Shown: positions 1 through 14,007, numbered from the stretch's first letter. The stretch: 64,000 bases of DNA from Pandoraea iniqua (GCF_902459685.1 NZ_CABPSF010000002.1:992001-1056000); one strand, 5' to 3'. Numbers and translations are program-made. The notes: a model not told the origin generated them from the letters alone.

Positions 1-977
1 GCGCACAATACATCCGCGTGATGTTCGACGAAATCACGCGGATTCTGAATCACCTGATGTGGATTGGTTCCCACGCACTCGACGTGGGCGCGATGGCGGT
101 GTTCCTGTACGCCTTCCGTGAGCGCGAAGACCTGTTCGACGTGTACGAGGCCGTCTCAGGTGCCCGCATGCACGCGGCTTACTACCGTCCGGGCGGCGTG
201 TATCGCGACCTGCCGGATGCGATGCCGAAGTACCGCGCATCGAAGTTCCACAACGAGCGCGCCATCAAGCGGATGAACGAAGCCCGCGAAGGCTCGCTGC
301 TCGACTTCATCGAAGACTTCGCGATTCGCTTCCCGAAGTGCGTCGACGAGTACGAAACGCTGCTCACCGACAACCGGATCTGGAAACAACGTCTGGTCGG
401 TATCGGTGTGGTGTCGCCGGAACGCGCGTTGCAGCTCGGCTTCTCGGGCGCGATGCTGCGCGGTTCGGGCATTGCCTGGGACTTGCGCAAGAAGCAGCCG
501 TACGAAGTGTACGACCGCCTCGAGTTCGATATCCCGGTGGGCAAGGAAGGCGATTGCTACGACCGTTATCTGGTGCGCGTGGAAGAAATGCGCCAGTCGG
601 CGAGTCTGGTGCGTCAATGCGTGAAGTGGCTGCGTGAGAATCCGGGTCCGGTGATCACGGATAACCACAAGGTGGCACCGCCGTCGCGCGTTGAAATGAA
701 GTCGAACATGGAAGAGCTGATTCACCATTTCAAGCTCTTCACCGAAGGCTTCCACGTGCCGGCCGGCGAGACGTATGCCGCGATCGAGCACCCGAAGGGC
801 GAGTTCGGCATCTATCTGGTGTCGGACGGCGCTAACAAGCCGTACCGCTTGAAGATTCGTGCGCCGGGCTTCGCCCATCTTTCTGCGCTCGACGAGATGG
901 CCAAGGGTCACATGATTGCCGATGCTGTCGCAATCATCGGTACCCAGGACATCGTGTTCGGCGAGATCGATCGCTAA
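1..977 (+). CDS. nuoD: NADH-quinone oxidoreductase subunit D, 3' part (5' end outside window)
   Basis: This is the C-terminal part of the 49-kDa-type subunit of respiratory complex I, which helps form the quinone-binding site in the peripheral arm at the inner membrane. The open frame runs in from the window edge: the residues just before the first in-window valine read AQYIR, continuing into [13 protein letters not shown], the usual NuoD sequence, so the GTG at 18 is not the real start. About 325 of some 417 residues are present. The end IVFGEIDR is the normal NuoD C-terminus. It is followed by a 172-bp gap, long for this operon, that holds a terminator-like hairpin, and then by nuoE. Identification is firm. 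Confidence 0.97.
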   Translation, partial: AQYIRVMFDEITRILNHLMWIGSHALDVGAMAVFLYAFREREDLFDVYEAVSGARMHAAYYRPGGVYRDLPDAMPKYRASKFHNERAIKRMNEAREGSLLDFIEDFAIRFPKCVDEYETLLTDNRIWKQRLVGIGVVSPERALQLGFSGAMLRGSGIAWDLRKKQPYEVYDRLEFDIPVGKEGDCYDRYLVRVEEMRQSASLVRQCVKWLRENPGPVITDNHKVAPPSRVEMKSNMEELIHHFKLFTEGFHVPAGETYAAIEHPKGEFGIYLVSDGANKPYRLKIRAPGFAHLSALDEMAKGHMIADAVAIIGTQDIVFGEIDR

Positions 978-984
978 ACGCGCA

Positions 985-1013
985 GTGGGCGCCCCCGGGC
1001 GCCCACCGGTTTT
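985..1013 (+). terminator. Terminator-like hairpin inside the nuo operon
   Basis: A perfect 9-bp stem (GTGGGCGCC, loop CCCG, GGCGCCCAC) is followed after CGG by TTTTAA. It begins 7 bp after the nuoD stop codon and ends about 137 bp before nuoE. The form is that of an intrinsic terminator, though the U-run is short. Because nuoE-N must still be made, it may be a leaky terminator or attenuator, or an RNA-processing or stabilising stem. Confidence 0.6.
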
Positions 1014-1149
1014 AATTCGGCAGGGTTTCGCAGGTCGATACCGTTGCCGTTCCTAGTTGCCGTGCCTGTGAGTCGCAGGCGACCGAGATGATCGGTTGCC
1101 CGTGCTGGCACGAGCGGGGATAACGTTTTAGAGAACAGTCGGATCGGAA

Positions 1150-1650
1150 ATGCTTTCTCCCGAAGCCCTGAAGAAAATCGACCGTGCCGTTGCCAAATAC
1201 CCTGCCGACCAGAAACAGTCGGCGGTGATGCACGCACTTGCCGTAGCGCAGGTCGAGAAAGGTTGGTTGTCGCCCGAAGTCATGCAATTCGTGGCGGACT
1301 ACCTCGAAATGCCCGCAGTCGCGGTGCAAGAGGTCGCAACCTTCTACACCATGTTCAACACGAGCCCGGTGGGCAAGTTCAAGTTGACCGTGTGCACGAA
1401 CCTGCCTTGCCAACTCACGCGTGGTGAAGAGATGGCGAAGTACCTGAAGGAAAAATTGGGCGTCGAATACAACGACATCACGCCCGATGGCCTCTTCACG
1501 GTCAAGGAAGGCGAGTGCATGGGCGCTTGCGGCGATGCCCCGGTCATGCTGGTGAACAATCACCGCATGTGCGGCTTCATGAGCGAAGAGAAGGTCGATG
1601 CGCTCCTCGATGAGCTCAAGGCCAAGGCCGCTGCCGGAGAGAAAGCATGA
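1150..1650 (+). CDS. nuoE: NADH-quinone oxidoreductase subunit E (24 kDa, [2Fe-2S])
   Basis: NuoE is part of the NADH dehydrogenase module of complex I and carries the N1a [2Fe-2S] cluster. The protein is 166 residues, the normal size. The four cluster ligands are visible: C82 and C87 in VCTNLPC, and C123 and C127 in ECMGAC. The ATG at 1150 begins [11 protein letters not shown], a typical start. The 3' end overlaps nuoF by four bases (ATGA at 1647-1650), which suggests translational coupling of the two subunits that form the NADH-oxidising head. Identification is firm. Confidence 0.97.
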   Translation: MLSPEALKKIDRAVAKYPADQKQSAVMHALAVAQVEKGWLSPEVMQFVADYLEMPAVAVQEVATFYTMFNTSPVGKFKLTVCTNLPCQLTRGEEMAKYLKEKLGVEYNDITPDGLFTVKEGECMGACGDAPVMLVNNHRMCGFMSEEKVDALLDELKAKAAAGEKA

Positions 1651-2939
1651 CGTCGCTGCACAACCGTCACATCAAGCCGCTGATTCTCGCGGGCCTTAAT
1701 GGCGATAACTGGCATCTGGAAGATTACGTCAAGCGCGGTGGTTACCAGCAGCTCGCCCGTATTCTGAAAGAAGGCCTCACGCCCGAGCAGGTGATCGCCG
1801 ACGTGAAGGCTTCGGGCCTGCGTGGTCGTGGAGGCGCTGGCTTCCCGACGGGTCTGAAGTGGAGCTTCATGCCGCGTGCGTTCCCGGGCCAAAAGTATCT
1901 CGTCTGCAATTCGGACGAAGGCGAACCGGGTACGTTCAAGGATCGCGACATCCTGCGCTACAACCCGCACGCCCTGATCGAAGGCATGGCCATCGGCGGT
2001 TTCGCCATGGGCATCACGGTCGGCTACAACTATATCCACGGTGAAATCTACGAAGTGTACGAACGCTTCGAAGAGGCGCTGGAAGAAGCGCGCGCCGCCG
2101 GGTATCTGGGCAACAACATTCTGGGCACGGACTTCTCGTTCGAGTTGCACGGTCACCATGGTTACGGTGCGTACATCTGCGGCGAAGAGACTGCATTGCT
2201 CGAATCGCTCGAAGGCAAGAAGGGCCAACCGCGCTTCAAGCCGCCGTTCCCGGCGAGCTTCGGCTTGTATGGCAAGCCGACGACGATTAACAACACCGAA
2301 ACGTTCGCAGCTGTGCCGTTCCTGCTCGCGACCGGTCCGCAGCAATACCTGGAAATGGGCAAGCCGAACAACGGCGGCACCAAGATTTTCTCGGTATCGG
2401 GCGACGTCGAGCTGCCGGGCAACTACGAAGTGCCGCTGGGCACGCCGTTCGGCGAACTGCTCGAGCTGGCCGGTGGTATGCGCGGCGGTAAGAAGCTGAA
2501 GGCAGTGATTCCGGGCGGCTCGTCCGCACCGGTCGTGCCGGCGGGTCTCATGATGGAAACCACCATGGACTACGACAGCATCGCCAAGGCTGGCTCGATG
2601 CTGGGTTCGGGGGCGGTGATCGTCATGGACGAGACGCGCTGCATGGTGCGCTCGCTGTTGCGTCTGTCGTACTTCTACTACGAAGAATCGTGCGGTCAGT
2701 GCACGCCGTGCCGTGAAGGTACTGGCTGGCTGTGGCGCGTGGTCAACCGTATCGAGCATGGTGAGGGCCGCAAGGAAGATCTCGACCTGCTGAACTCGGT
2801 GGCCGAGAACATCATGGGCCGTACCATTTGCGCGCTCGGCGATGCCGCAGCGATGCCGGTGCGCGGCATGCTCAAACACTTCTGGGACGAGTTCGCCTAC
2901 CACGTCGAGCACAAGCATTGCTTGGTCGGCGCTCACTAA
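1647..2939 (+). CDS. nuoF: NADH-quinone oxidoreductase subunit F (51 kDa, FMN/NADH binding)
   Basis: NuoF binds NADH and FMN and carries the N3 [4Fe-4S] cluster, so it is the electron entry site of complex I. The 430-residue protein has the glycine-rich nucleotide and flavin segment [16 protein letters not shown] near residue 60 and a second one, [14 protein letters not shown], near 170. The cluster motif [10 protein letters not shown] lies near residue 350, with the fourth cysteine in GRTICALGD. Its start overlaps nuoE by four bases, and 29 bp separate it from nuoG. Length and motifs are normal. Confidence 0.97.
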   Translation: MTSLHNRHIKPLILAGLNGDNWHLEDYVKRGGYQQLARILKEGLTPEQVIADVKASGLRGRGGAGFPTGLKWSFMPRAFPGQKYLVCNSDEGEPGTFKDRDILRYNPHALIEGMAIGGFAMGITVGYNYIHGEIYEVYERFEEALEEARAAGYLGNNILGTDFSFELHGHHGYGAYICGEETALLESLEGKKGQPRFKPPFPASFGLYGKPTTINNTETFAAVPFLLATGPQQYLEMGKPNNGGTKIFSVSGDVELPGNYEVPLGTPFGELLELAGGMRGGKKLKAVIPGGSSAPVVPAGLMMETTMDYDSIAKAGSMLGSGAVIVMDETRCMVRSLLRLSYFYYEESCGQCTPCREGTGWLWRVVNRIEHGEGRKEDLDLLNSVAENIMGRTICALGDAAAMPVRGMLKHFWDEFAYHVEHKHCLVGAH

Positions 2940-2968
2940 TCCCTTTTGACGCTTGGCATTGAACCGCT

Positions 2969-5281
2969 ATGGTTGAAATCGAAATTGACGGCCAAAAGGT
3001 CGAGGTGCCCGAAGGCAGCATGGTGATCCAGGCTGCCAAGAAGAACGGCACCTACATTCCCCACTTCTGCTATCACAAGAAATTGTCGATCGCAGCGAAC
3101 TGCCGCATGTGTCTGGTCGAGGTCGAGAAGGCCCCGAAGGCTGTGCCGGCCTGCGCCACGCCCGTTGCCAACGGCATGATCGTGCGCACCAACTCCGACA
3201 AGGCTGTGAAAGCACAGCAGTCGGTGATGGAGTTCCTGCTGATCAACCACCCGCTCGACTGCCCGATCTGCGATCAGGGCGGTGAGTGCCAACTTCAGGA
3301 CTTGGCGGTCGGTTACGGCAAGTCGGCATCGCGCTACCAGGAAGAGAAGCGTGTGGTGTTCCACAAGAATGTGGGCCCGCTGATCTCGATGGAAGAAATG
3401 TCGCGCTGCATCCACTGCACGCGTTGCGTGCGCTTCGGTCAGGAAGTGGCCGGGGTGATGGAGTTCGGCATGCTGGGCCGCGGTGAGCACTCGGAAATCA
3501 CGTCGTTCGTCGGCAAGACGGTCGACTCCGAACTGTCCGGCAACATGATCGATCTGTGTCCGGTTGGCGCACTGACGTCGAAGCCGTTCCGTTACAGCGC
3601 CCGTACTTGGGAACTGTCGCGCCGCAAGTCGGTGAGCCCTCACGACGGCGTGGGTGCGAACCTCGTGGTGCAAGTGAAGAACAACAAGGTCATGCGCGTG
3701 GTGCCGCTCGAAAACGAAGCGGTCAACGAGTGCTGGATCTCGGACAAGGACCGTTTCTCGTACGAAGGTCTGAACAGCGACGAGCGCCTCACCAAGCCGA
3801 TGCTCAAGCAAGGCGGCGAGTGGCACGAAGTCGACTGGCAGACGGCGCTTGAGTACGTCGGCCACGGCCTGACGGACATCATCCGCGACTTCGGCGCCGA
3901 TGCCGTTGCCGGTCTGGCCTCGCCGCACGCCACGGTCGAAGAACTGCACCTGCTGCAAAAGTTCGTGCGCGCACTGGGCAGCGACAACGTCGACTTCCGC
4001 CTGCGTCAGACGGATGTGTCGGGCGGTACGAAGGGTGCTCCGTGGCTCGGCCTGCCGATCACGGAACTCGACAAGCTGCAAAGCGCACTGGTCGTCGGTT
4101 CGTTCCTGCGCAAGGATCATCCGCTGTTCGCGTCGCGTCTGCGCACCGCCGTGAAGACGGGCGGTCAGCTGAACCTGCTGCACGGCTCGGACGACGATCT
4201 GCTCGTGAAGCTCGCGAACAAGATCATCGCCGCACCGGGTGCCTGGGTCAGCGAACTGGCCGGTATCGCTGTGGCTGCCGCCGCTGCCAAGGGTGTTGCT
4301 GCCCCGGCAGAACTGGCCGGTGTGACCGCCAGCGACGCTGCCAAGGCCATCGCCGCTTCGCTGATCAACGGCGAGCGTCGCGCGATCCTGCTCGGCAATG
4401 CTGCCGTTCAGCATCCGGAATTCGCACAACTGCATGCGATCGCGCAAGTGATCGCTGACATCACGGGCGCCACGCTGGGCTTCCTGACCGAAGGCGCCAA
4501 CACGGTCGGCGGCTACGCAGTGAAGGCCACCAACGCGAAGGGCGCTGCGGCACTGTTCGCACAGCCGCGTCAGGCCTACGTGCTGCTCAACGCCGAACCC
4601 GAGTTCGACTCGGCCGACGCGAAGCAAGCACTCACGGCTCTCAGCGCCGCGAAGATGGTGGTCTCGCTCTCGCCGTTCAAGCACGGCCTCGAGTACGCCG
4701 ACGTGCTGCTGCCGATCGCCCCGTTCACGGAAACGGCCGGTACGTTCGTCAACGCCGAAGGTCTGCCGCAACACTTCAACGGTGTGGTGCGTGCGCTGGG
4801 TGAGACGCGTCCGGGCTGGAAGGTGCTGCGCGTGCTGGGCAATCTGCTCAAGCTGCAAGGTTTCGAACAGGACACCGTGGAACAAGTGCGCGCCGAAGCG
4901 CTCGCCGGTTTCTCGGCGGCTGCGCTCGACAACCGTGCCACGGCAACGCTGGCCGCACCGAAGGCTGCTGCACAGGGTCTTCAGCGTCTGGCCGACGTGC
5001 CGATCTACGCTGCCGACGCGCTGGTGCGTCGCGCTCCGTCGCTGCAACTGACCAACGATGCGAAGGCCTCGCTGCGTGCCACGCTGCCGGCTGCGCTGTT
5101 CGACAGCCTGGGCCTCGCTGCCGGCGACGCCGTGCGCGTGCGCCAAGGCGACGCGGTGGTCACGCTGCCGGCCGCTCGCTCGGAAACGTTGCCTGCCAAT
5201 GTGGTGCGCGTCCCGGCAGCCACGCCGGCATCCGCCGCGCTTGGCGCGATGTTCGGTGAAATTTCGGTGGAGAAGGCGTAA
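2969..5281 (+). CDS. nuoG: NADH-quinone oxidoreductase subunit G (75 kDa, multi-FeS)
   Basis: NuoG is the large Fe-S subunit that passes electrons from NuoF toward NuoI. The protein has 770 residues. The N-terminal ferredoxin-like domain has ligands C34, C45, C48 and C62. It is followed by DCPICDQGGEC, where His and Cys ligate a [4Fe-4S] cluster, and then by CIHCTRC with a later cysteine in DLCPVG. The rest is the molybdopterin-oxidoreductase-like fold, which has no Mo cofactor in this family. The C-terminal third is rich in alanine, as is common in Burkholderiales. The stop codon lies immediately before the nuoH ATG with no gap, so the two are probably coupled. Confidence 0.96.
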   Translation: MVEIEIDGQKVEVPEGSMVIQAAKKNGTYIPHFCYHKKLSIAANCRMCLVEVEKAPKAVPACATPVANGMIVRTNSDKAVKAQQSVMEFLLINHPLDCPICDQGGECQLQDLAVGYGKSASRYQEEKRVVFHKNVGPLISMEEMSRCIHCTRCVRFGQEVAGVMEFGMLGRGEHSEITSFVGKTVDSELSGNMIDLCPVGALTSKPFRYSARTWELSRRKSVSPHDGVGANLVVQVKNNKVMRVVPLENEAVNECWISDKDRFSYEGLNSDERLTKPMLKQGGEWHEVDWQTALEYVGHGLTDIIRDFGADAVAGLASPHATVEELHLLQKFVRALGSDNVDFRLRQTDVSGGTKGAPWLGLPITELDKLQSALVVGSFLRKDHPLFASRLRTAVKTGGQLNLLHGSDDDLLVKLANKIIAAPGAWVSELAGIAVAAAAAKGVAAPAELAGVTASDAAKAIAASLINGERRAILLGNAAVQHPEFAQLHAIAQVIADITGATLGFLTEGANTVGGYAVKATNAKGAAALFAQPRQAYVLLNAEPEFDSADAKQALTALSAAKMVVSLSPFKHGLEYADVLLPIAPFTETAGTFVNAEGLPQHFNGVVRALGETRPGWKVLRVLGNLLKLQGFEQDTVEQVRAEALAGFSAAALDNRATATLAAPKAAAQGLQRLADVPIYAADALVRRAPSLQLTNDAKASLRATLPAALFDSLGLAAGDAVRVRQGDAVVTLPAARSETLPANVVRVPAATPASAALGAMFGEISVEKA

Positions 5282-6346
5282 ATGAGCCTGAACGAAGTCA
5301 TCAATCAATACGGCACGCAGCTGCTGGGCGTGGCCTGGCCGACGGTGTGGGCGCTGGTCCGCATCCTCGTCGTGGCCGTGATCCTGCTGCTGTGCGTGGC
5401 GTACCTGATTCTGTGGGAGCGCAAGCTCATCGGCTGGATGCACGTGCGTCTCGGTCCGAACCGCGTGGGTCCCGCCGGTCTGTTGCAGCCGATCGCCGAC
5501 GTGTTGAAGCTTCTGCTCAAGGAAGTGATCACGCCGACGCAGGTCAGCAAGGGCATTTACGCCATCGCCCCGGTGATGGCAGTGCTGCCGGCCTTCGCGA
5601 TCTGGGCGGTGATCCCGTTCCAGCCGGGCGCAGTGCTCGCCGACGTGAACGCCGGTCTGCTCTACGCGATGGCGATTTCGTCGATCGGTGTGTACGGCGT
5701 GATTCTGGCCGGTTGGGCATCGAACTCGAAATACGCTTTCCTCGGCGCCATGCGCGCGTCGGCCCAGATGATTTCGTATGAAATCGCGATGGGCTTCGCA
5801 CTGGTGTGTGTGCTGATGACGGCCGGCTCGCTGAATCTGTCGGACATCGTGCGCTCGCAAGAGCACGGCATGTTCGCCAGCATGGGCGTGAATCTGTTGT
5901 CGTGGAACTGGCTGCCGCTGCTGCCGATGTTCGTCGTGTACTTCGTCTCGGGTATCGCGGAAACGAACCGCCACCCGTTCGACGTGGTGGAAGGCGAATC
6001 GGAAATCGTGGCCGGTCACATGATCGAGTACTCGGGCATGGGCTTCGCGCTCTTCTTCCTGGCCGAGTACATCAACATGATCATCATCTCGGCGTTGGCC
6101 TCGGTGCTGTTCCTGGGTGGCTGGAGTGCGCCGTTCGGCTTCCTGTCGTTCATCCCGGGTGTGTTCTGGCTGGCGTTTAAGGTGTTCCTGCTGCTGTCGG
6201 TGTTCATTTGGGTACGTGCGACGTTCCCGCGCTACCGCTACGACCAGATCATGCGTCTGGGCTGGAAAGTTTTCCTGCCGCTGACGATTGTCTGGGTGAT
6301 CGTGGTGGGTGTCTGGATCATGTCCCCCTGGAACATCTGGGGCTGA
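5282..6346 (+). CDS. nuoH: NADH-quinone oxidoreductase subunit H (membrane)
   Basis: NuoH is the ND1-type membrane subunit that links the peripheral arm to the membrane arm and lines the quinone channel. The 354-residue protein is strongly hydrophobic with about eight or nine membrane segments. It has the conserved loops [20 protein letters not shown] near residue 45 and [19 protein letters not shown] near residue 225. The ATG directly follows the nuoG stop codon, and nuoI starts 24 bp downstream. Length and motifs are normal. Confidence 0.97.
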   Translation: MSLNEVINQYGTQLLGVAWPTVWALVRILVVAVILLLCVAYLILWERKLIGWMHVRLGPNRVGPAGLLQPIADVLKLLLKEVITPTQVSKGIYAIAPVMAVLPAFAIWAVIPFQPGAVLADVNAGLLYAMAISSIGVYGVILAGWASNSKYAFLGAMRASAQMISYEIAMGFALVCVLMTAGSLNLSDIVRSQEHGMFASMGVNLLSWNWLPLLPMFVVYFVSGIAETNRHPFDVVEGESEIVAGHMIEYSGMGFALFFLAEYINMIIISALASVLFLGGWSAPFGFLSFIPGVFWLAFKVFLLLSVFIWVRATFPRYRYDQIMRLGWKVFLPLTIVWVIVVGVWIMSPWNIWG

Positions 6347-6369
6347 GGCGAACGGAGTAGAGGAATCCC

Positions 6370-6861
6370 ATGGTAAGGGCAATCAAAGACTTTTTCGGCA
6401 GTTTCCTGTTGTTGGAACTGCTCAAGGGCATGGCGCTCACAGGGCGCTACACGTTCGCACGCAAAGTGACCGTGCAGTTTCCGGAAGAGAAGACGCCGCT
6501 GTCGCCGCGTTTTCGCGGTCTGCATGCGCTGCGCCGCTATCCGAACGGTGAAGAGCGTTGCATCGCATGCAAGTTGTGCGAAGCGGTGTGCCCGGCAATG
6601 GCCATCACGATCGAATCGGATGTGCGTGAAGACAATACCCGTCGCACCACGCGCTACGACATCGATCTGACCAAGTGCATCTTCTGTGGCTTCTGCGAAG
6701 AAAGCTGCCCGGTGGACTCGATCGTCGAAACGCACATCCTCGAGTATCACGGCGAGAAGCGTGGCGATCTGTACTTCACCAAAGAGATGTTGCTCGCGGT
6801 GGGCGATCGTTACGAAAACGAAATCGCGGCGGCCAAGGCGGCCGATGCGCCGTACCGTTAA
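6370..6861 (+). CDS. nuoI: NADH-quinone oxidoreductase subunit I (2x [4Fe-4S])
   Basis: NuoI carries clusters N6a and N6b, the last relays before cluster N2 and quinone. The 163-residue protein has two classic ferredoxin motifs, [12 protein letters not shown] near residue 60 and [12 protein letters not shown] near residue 102. The N-terminal segment, [20 protein letters not shown], is the usual amphipathic anchor. The ATG at 6370 has GGAGTAGAGG just upstream as a ribosome-binding site. A 77-bp gap containing a weak GC-rich stem precedes nuoJ. Confidence 0.97.
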   Translation: MVRAIKDFFGSFLLLELLKGMALTGRYTFARKVTVQFPEEKTPLSPRFRGLHALRRYPNGEERCIACKLCEAVCPAMAITIESDVREDNTRRTTRYDIDLTKCIFCGFCEESCPVDSIVETHILEYHGEKRGDLYFTKEMLLAVGDRYENEIAAAKAADAPYR

Positions 6862-6938
6862 TGCAGGGCAGGGCGCGACGCTGGTCGGCGCGCCCGGTAC
6901 GGCTTGACGTTGGCTAATTTGGCGACACTTCGGTGATT

Positions 6939-7574
6939 ATGGAATTCACAACCTTACTTTTCTACGTGTTTGCGCTGATCCTCGTGGTCTCGGGTCTGAA
7001 GGTCGTGACCTCGCGCAACCCCGTGCAGTCGGCACTGTTCCTGGTGCTGGCCTTCTTCAACGCTGCTGCGATCTGGATGCTTCTCGAGGCTGAGTTCCTC
7101 GCGATCATGCTGGTGCTCGTGTACGTCGGCGCGGTGATGGTGCTGTTCCTGTTCGTGGTGATGATGATCGACATCAATCTCGACGAACTGCGACGCGGTT
7201 TCGGCAAGTTCATTCCGCTGGCGAGTACCGTCGGCGCGATCATGATCGTCGAAGCAGCGCTTGTGCTGATGCGCGGCTACGGTGCCACGCGTGCGCCGGT
7301 CAAGGCCGTGTCGGCCCCCGACGTGCCGAACACCAAGGCGCTCGGCATTGCGCTTTACACCGACTATATCTTTGCCTTCGAAGTGGCAGGTCTGATCCTG
7401 CTGGTGGCGGTGGTTGCAGCGATTGCGCTGACCATGCGTACCCGTAAGGACCACAAACAGACCGACCCGAGCAAGCAGGTGCGCGTGAAGAAACACGAGC
7501 GCGTGCGTCTGGTGTCGATGCCCGCCGAAGCCCGGCAGCAGTCCACCGGCGCCGACACGCCGGCGGCGGAATAA
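6939..7574 (+). CDS. nuoJ: NADH-quinone oxidoreductase subunit J (membrane)
   Basis: NuoJ is an ND6-type membrane subunit of complex I with five predicted membrane helices, including the conserved segment LVLVYVGAVMVLFLFVVMM that carries the pi-bulge helix. I place the start at the ATG at 6939 (MEFTTLLFYV) rather than the in-frame GTG two codons earlier, because relatives begin with MEFTT. The protein is about 211 residues. The C-terminal 40 residues are polar and lysine-rich, which is normal for betaproteobacterial NuoJ. It ends 9 bp before nuoK. Confidence 0.95.
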   Translation: MEFTTLLFYVFALILVVSGLKVVTSRNPVQSALFLVLAFFNAAAIWMLLEAEFLAIMLVLVYVGAVMVLFLFVVMMIDINLDELRRGFGKFIPLASTVGAIMIVEAALVLMRGYGATRAPVKAVSAPDVPNTKALGIALYTDYIFAFEVAGLILLVAVVAAIALTMRTRKDHKQTDPSKQVRVKKHERVRLVSMPAEARQQSTGADTPAAE

Positions 7575-7583
7575 GGAGCCAGC

Positions 7584-7895
7584 ATGATGTCGTTGTCGCT
7601 AGCGCATTACCTGGTGTTGGGCGCGATTCTCTTCGCGATCAGCATTACCGGTATTTTCCTCAACCGCAGAAATGTGATCGTGCTGCTGATGGCCATCGAG
7701 CTGATGTTGCTCGCGGTCAATCTGAACTTCGTCGCGTTCTCGCATTACCTGGGCGACATTGCCGGTCAGGTATTCGTGTTCTTCATCCTTACGGTGGCCG
7801 CCGCAGAAGCTGCGATTGGCCTGGCCATTCTGGTCACGTTGTTCCGTAAGCTCGAAACGGTCAACGTCGAAGATCTCGACCGCCTCAAGGGTTAA
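7584..7895 (+). CDS. nuoK: NADH-quinone oxidoreductase subunit K (membrane)
   Basis: NuoK is an ND4L-type subunit with three membrane helices that carries conserved glutamates of the proton path. The 103-residue protein matches the family size and contains [19 protein letters not shown], where the first glutamate sits, and [11 protein letters not shown], where the second sits. AAGGAG lies just upstream of the ATG at 7584; a second ATG follows at 7587 and cannot be excluded. nuoL begins 16 bp after the stop. Confidence 0.96.
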   Translation: MMSLSLAHYLVLGAILFAISITGIFLNRRNVIVLLMAIELMLLAVNLNFVAFSHYLGDIAGQVFVFFILTVAAAEAAIGLAILVTLFRKLETVNVEDLDRLKG

Positions 7896-7911
7896 TAAAG
7901 CGAACGCTGTT

Positions 7912-9960
<2,049 letters not shown>

Positions 9961-9979
9961 AAGGGGGAGCCACAAAAAA

Positions 9980-11461
<1,482 letters not shown>

Positions 11462-11481
11462 TCGGGGAGGAAATCTAGATC

Positions 11482-12951
11482 ATGCAAAACATTAATCTGC
11501 TGCCTGCGTTGCCGGAGGCCATCCTGCTGCTCATGATCCTCGTGATCATGATGTGCGACGCGTTCCTCGGCCAGACGCGCAAGCTGAACTACGTGCTGGC
11601 ACTCATCACGACTGCGGTCGTGTCGGTGCTGTGGGCGTGCAACGCCAGCGACCCGGCGTCGCACTACCTGTTCGGCAACGTGTTCGTCGCCGATCCGATG
11701 TCGAACCTGCTCAAGGCCTTCGGTGGTCTGGCAACGTTCATGACGTTCGTCTACGGCCAGAAGTATCTGGAAGCCCGCGGTCTGGCCCGTGGCGACTTCT
11801 ACATCCTCAGCTTGTTCTCGCTGCTGGGGCTGTCGGTGATGATTTCGGGCAACAACTTCCTGACGCTGTATCTGGGTCTGGAACTGATGTCGCTGTCGCT
11901 GTACGCACTCGCTGCCGTGTGGCGCGATTCGTCGAACGCGACCGAGTCGGCCATGAAGTACTACGTGCTGGGTGCGCTCGCTTCGGGCTTCCTGCTGTAC
12001 GGCATGTCGATGATGTACGGCGCGACGGGTTCGCTCGAACTGGCCAAGGTCTTCGAAGTCATCGCCTCGGGCGCGGTCAACAAGATCGTGCTGGTGTTCG
12101 GCGTGGTGTTCATCGTGGCCGGTCTGGCGTTCAAGCTCGGCGCTGCCCCGTTCCACATGTGGGTGCCGGACGTCTATCAAGGCGCACCGACCCCGGTCAC
12201 GCTGCTGATCGGTGGCGCGCCGAAGCTGGGTGCATTCGCACTGCTGCTGCGCTTGCTCGTCGAAGGCATGCTGCCGCTGGCGATCGACTGGCAACAGATG
12301 CTGATCATCATGGCGGTGCTCTCGCTGGTGATCGGTAACCTGACGGCCATCGTGCAGACCAACGTCAAGCGTCTGCTGGCGTACTCGACGATCTCGCACA
12401 TGGGCTTCGTGCTGCTGGGCATGCTCTCGGGTGTGGTGGGCGGCAAGATCGACGGTATCGCCGACGCGTACGGTTCGTCGCTGTTCTACAGCGTGATCTA
12501 CCTGCTGACGACGCTGGGCACGTTCGGTATCGTGCTGCTGCTCTCGCGCAAGGGTTTCGAAGCCGAAAACCTGTCGGATCTGAAGGGCCTGAACCAACGC
12601 AGCCCGTGGTTTGCCTTCGTCATGCTGATGTTGATGTTCTCGCTGGCCGGTATTCCGCCGCTGGCAGGCTTCTACGCCAAGCTGGCGGTGCTTCAGGCGG
12701 TGATCAATGCCGGTATGGTGTGGCTGGCCGTCGTGGCTGTGATCGCCTCGCTGATCGGTGCGTTCTACTACCTGCGTGTCGTGAAGCTGATGTACTTCGA
12801 CAAGCCTGAAGACAGCAACGCGCTGGAAGGCAGCGGCACGATGCGTCTGGTGCTCTCGCTCAACGGTCTGGTGCTGGTGTACCTCGGCCTGATGCCGGGG
12901 CCGCTGATGGACTGGTGCCTGCGCACGATCAAGCTGACCTTGGCGAGCTAA
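11482..12951 (+). CDS. nuoN: NADH-quinone oxidoreductase subunit N (antiporter-like)
   Basis: NuoN is the third antiporter-like proton-pumping subunit of complex I. The 489-residue protein has about 14 membrane segments. It carries the signature [19 protein letters not shown] with the essential glutamate and, further on, [28 protein letters not shown] ribosome-binding site precedes the ATG. It is the last canonical nuo gene, and the DUF2818 gene follows 37 bp later. Confidence 0.97.
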   Translation: MQNINLLPALPEAILLLMILVIMMCDAFLGQTRKLNYVLALITTAVVSVLWACNASDPASHYLFGNVFVADPMSNLLKAFGGLATFMTFVYGQKYLEARGLARGDFYILSLFSLLGLSVMISGNNFLTLYLGLELMSLSLYALAAVWRDSSNATESAMKYYVLGALASGFLLYGMSMMYGATGSLELAKVFEVIASGAVNKIVLVFGVVFIVAGLAFKLGAAPFHMWVPDVYQGAPTPVTLLIGGAPKLGAFALLLRLLVEGMLPLAIDWQQMLIIMAVLSLVIGNLTAIVQTNVKRLLAYSTISHMGFVLLGMLSGVVGGKIDGIADAYGSSLFYSVIYLLTTLGTFGIVLLLSRKGFEAENLSDLKGLNQRSPWFAFVMLMLMFSLAGIPPLAGFYAKLAVLQAVINAGMVWLAVVAVIASLIGAFYYLRVVKLMYFDKPEDSNALEGSGTMRLVLSLNGLVLVYLGLMPGPLMDWCLRTIKLTLAS

Positions 12952-12988
12952 AGCGAGCCAACAAGACGAACGACCGGAGACACGAACG

Positions 12989-13306
12989 ATGGGTATGACG
13001 GCAGGTGGTACGCTTGTGATTCTGCTGGCGCTGCTGGGCGCGAACCTGCCGTTCGTGAACCAACGCCTGTTCGGCTTCATCCCCCGCAAGCAACCGGTCA
13101 AGTCGTTGTGGCTGCGGTTGCTTGAGATGGTGGTGGCGTACTTTGTGGTCGGTGCACTCGGCTATCTGATCGAGAAGAGCATCGGCAACGTGTTCGCGCA
13201 GGGCTGGGAGTTCTACGCGGTGACGGCGAGCCTGTTTGTCGTGTTCGCGTTTCCGGGGTTCGTCTACCGGTACTTGTGGCGTCATCGACCGGCGGCTGCC
13301 GCGTAA
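12989..13306 (+). CDS. DUF2818 family small membrane protein
   Basis: This is a 105-residue membrane protein with three likely helices (residues about 7-27, 45-65 and 72-95). It belongs to the DUF2818 family, which in Burkholderiales sits just downstream of nuoN. The position at the end of the complex I operon, 37 bp after nuoN and before the operon terminator, suggests an accessory or assembly role, but no function is established to my knowledge. CCGGAGAC upstream serves as the ribosome-binding site. An in-frame ATG at 12995 is a possible alternative start. Confidence 0.85.
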   Translation: MGMTAGGTLVILLALLGANLPFVNQRLFGFIPRKQPVKSLWLRLLEMVVAYFVVGALGYLIEKSIGNVFAQGWEFYAVTASLFVVFAFPGFVYRYLWRHRPAAAA

Positions 13307-13324
13307 GATGTTGGCTTCATGAGA

Positions 13325-13351
13325 CGCCGCCCACTGGGCGGCGTTTTGTTT
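13325..13351 (+). terminator. Intrinsic terminator of the nuo operon
   Basis: A perfect 8-bp stem (CGCCGCCC, loop ACT, GGGCGGCG) is followed by TTTTGTTTTG. It lies 18 bp after the DUF2818 stop codon and closes the complex I operon. Just behind it TTTTGTATGG occurs twice in a row, before the Nudix gene. Confidence 0.85.
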
Positions 13352-13413
13352 TGTATGGTTTTGTATGGTTTTGAACCGGTTTCGTGCACGCTTTGTGCCG
13401 CCATGGAGGTTTC

Positions 13414-14007
13414 ATGACACAACGTCAAACTGACGATCAGCACCTCGTAGAGACGCAGATCACGACCGATACCGTCTACGACGGCGCATTCCTGACCATC
13501 AAGCGCGACAGCGTCCGCCTGCCGGACGGCAAGACAGCCACGCGCGAATACACCACGCACCCGGGCGCGGTGATGGTGATTCCGTTGTTCGAAGACGGGC
13601 AGGTGCTCATGGAGCGCCAGTACCGCTATCCGCTGCGCCGCGTGATGACCGAACTGCCTGCCGGTAAGCTCGATGAAGCCGAGGGCGGTCTGGCCTGCGG
13701 CAAGCGCGAACTGCTCGAAGAGACCGGTTATCACGCCGAGCGTTGGGACTACCTGACGCGTATCCACCCGGTGATTTCGTACTCGACCGAGTTCATCGAC
13801 ATCTGGCTGGCGCGCGACCTCACGCTGGGCGAGCAGAAGCTCGATGACGGCGAGTTTCTCGACGTGTTCAAGATGCCGGCCACCGAGTTGCTGCAATGGG
13901 TGCGCGATGGCCGTATCACGGACGTCAAATCGGTTATCGGCGCGTTTTGGCTGGAAAAGATATTATCCGGAGTCTGGCAGCCGAACGAGCGTTCGCCGCT
14001 GCGCTGA
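13414..14007 (+). CDS. Nudix hydrolase, ADP-ribose pyrophosphatase type
   Basis: This 197-residue Nudix enzyme probably cleaves ADP-ribose or a similar nucleoside diphosphate sugar. The Nudix box fits GX5EX7REUXEEXGU exactly: GKLDEAE, seven residues, then RELLEETGY, at about residues 88-110. The N-terminal half (DGAFLTIKRDSVRLPDGK and HPGAVMVIPL) is typical of the NudF/ADPRase branch. I chose the ATG at 13414 because GGAGG lies four bases upstream. It follows the nuo terminator and is 83 bp from the DUF1178 gene, so the two may be cotranscribed. The exact substrate is not shown by the sequence. Confidence 0.9.
   Translation: MTQRQTDDQHLVETQITTDTVYDGAFLTIKRDSVRLPDGKTATREYTTHPGAVMVIPLFEDGQVLMERQYRYPLRRVMTELPAGKLDEAEGGLACGKRELLEETGYHAERWDYLTRIHPVISYSTEFIDIWLARDLTLGEQKLDDGEFLDVFKMPATELLQWVRDGRITDVKSVIGAFWLEKILSGVWQPNERSPLR

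Noticed and set aside
2936-6382. 1148-residue open frame antisense to nuoG-nuoH
   Set aside because: It is the mirror of highly conserved genes, has a His/Arg/Gln-rich translation with no domain, and arises from GC-rich codon bias.
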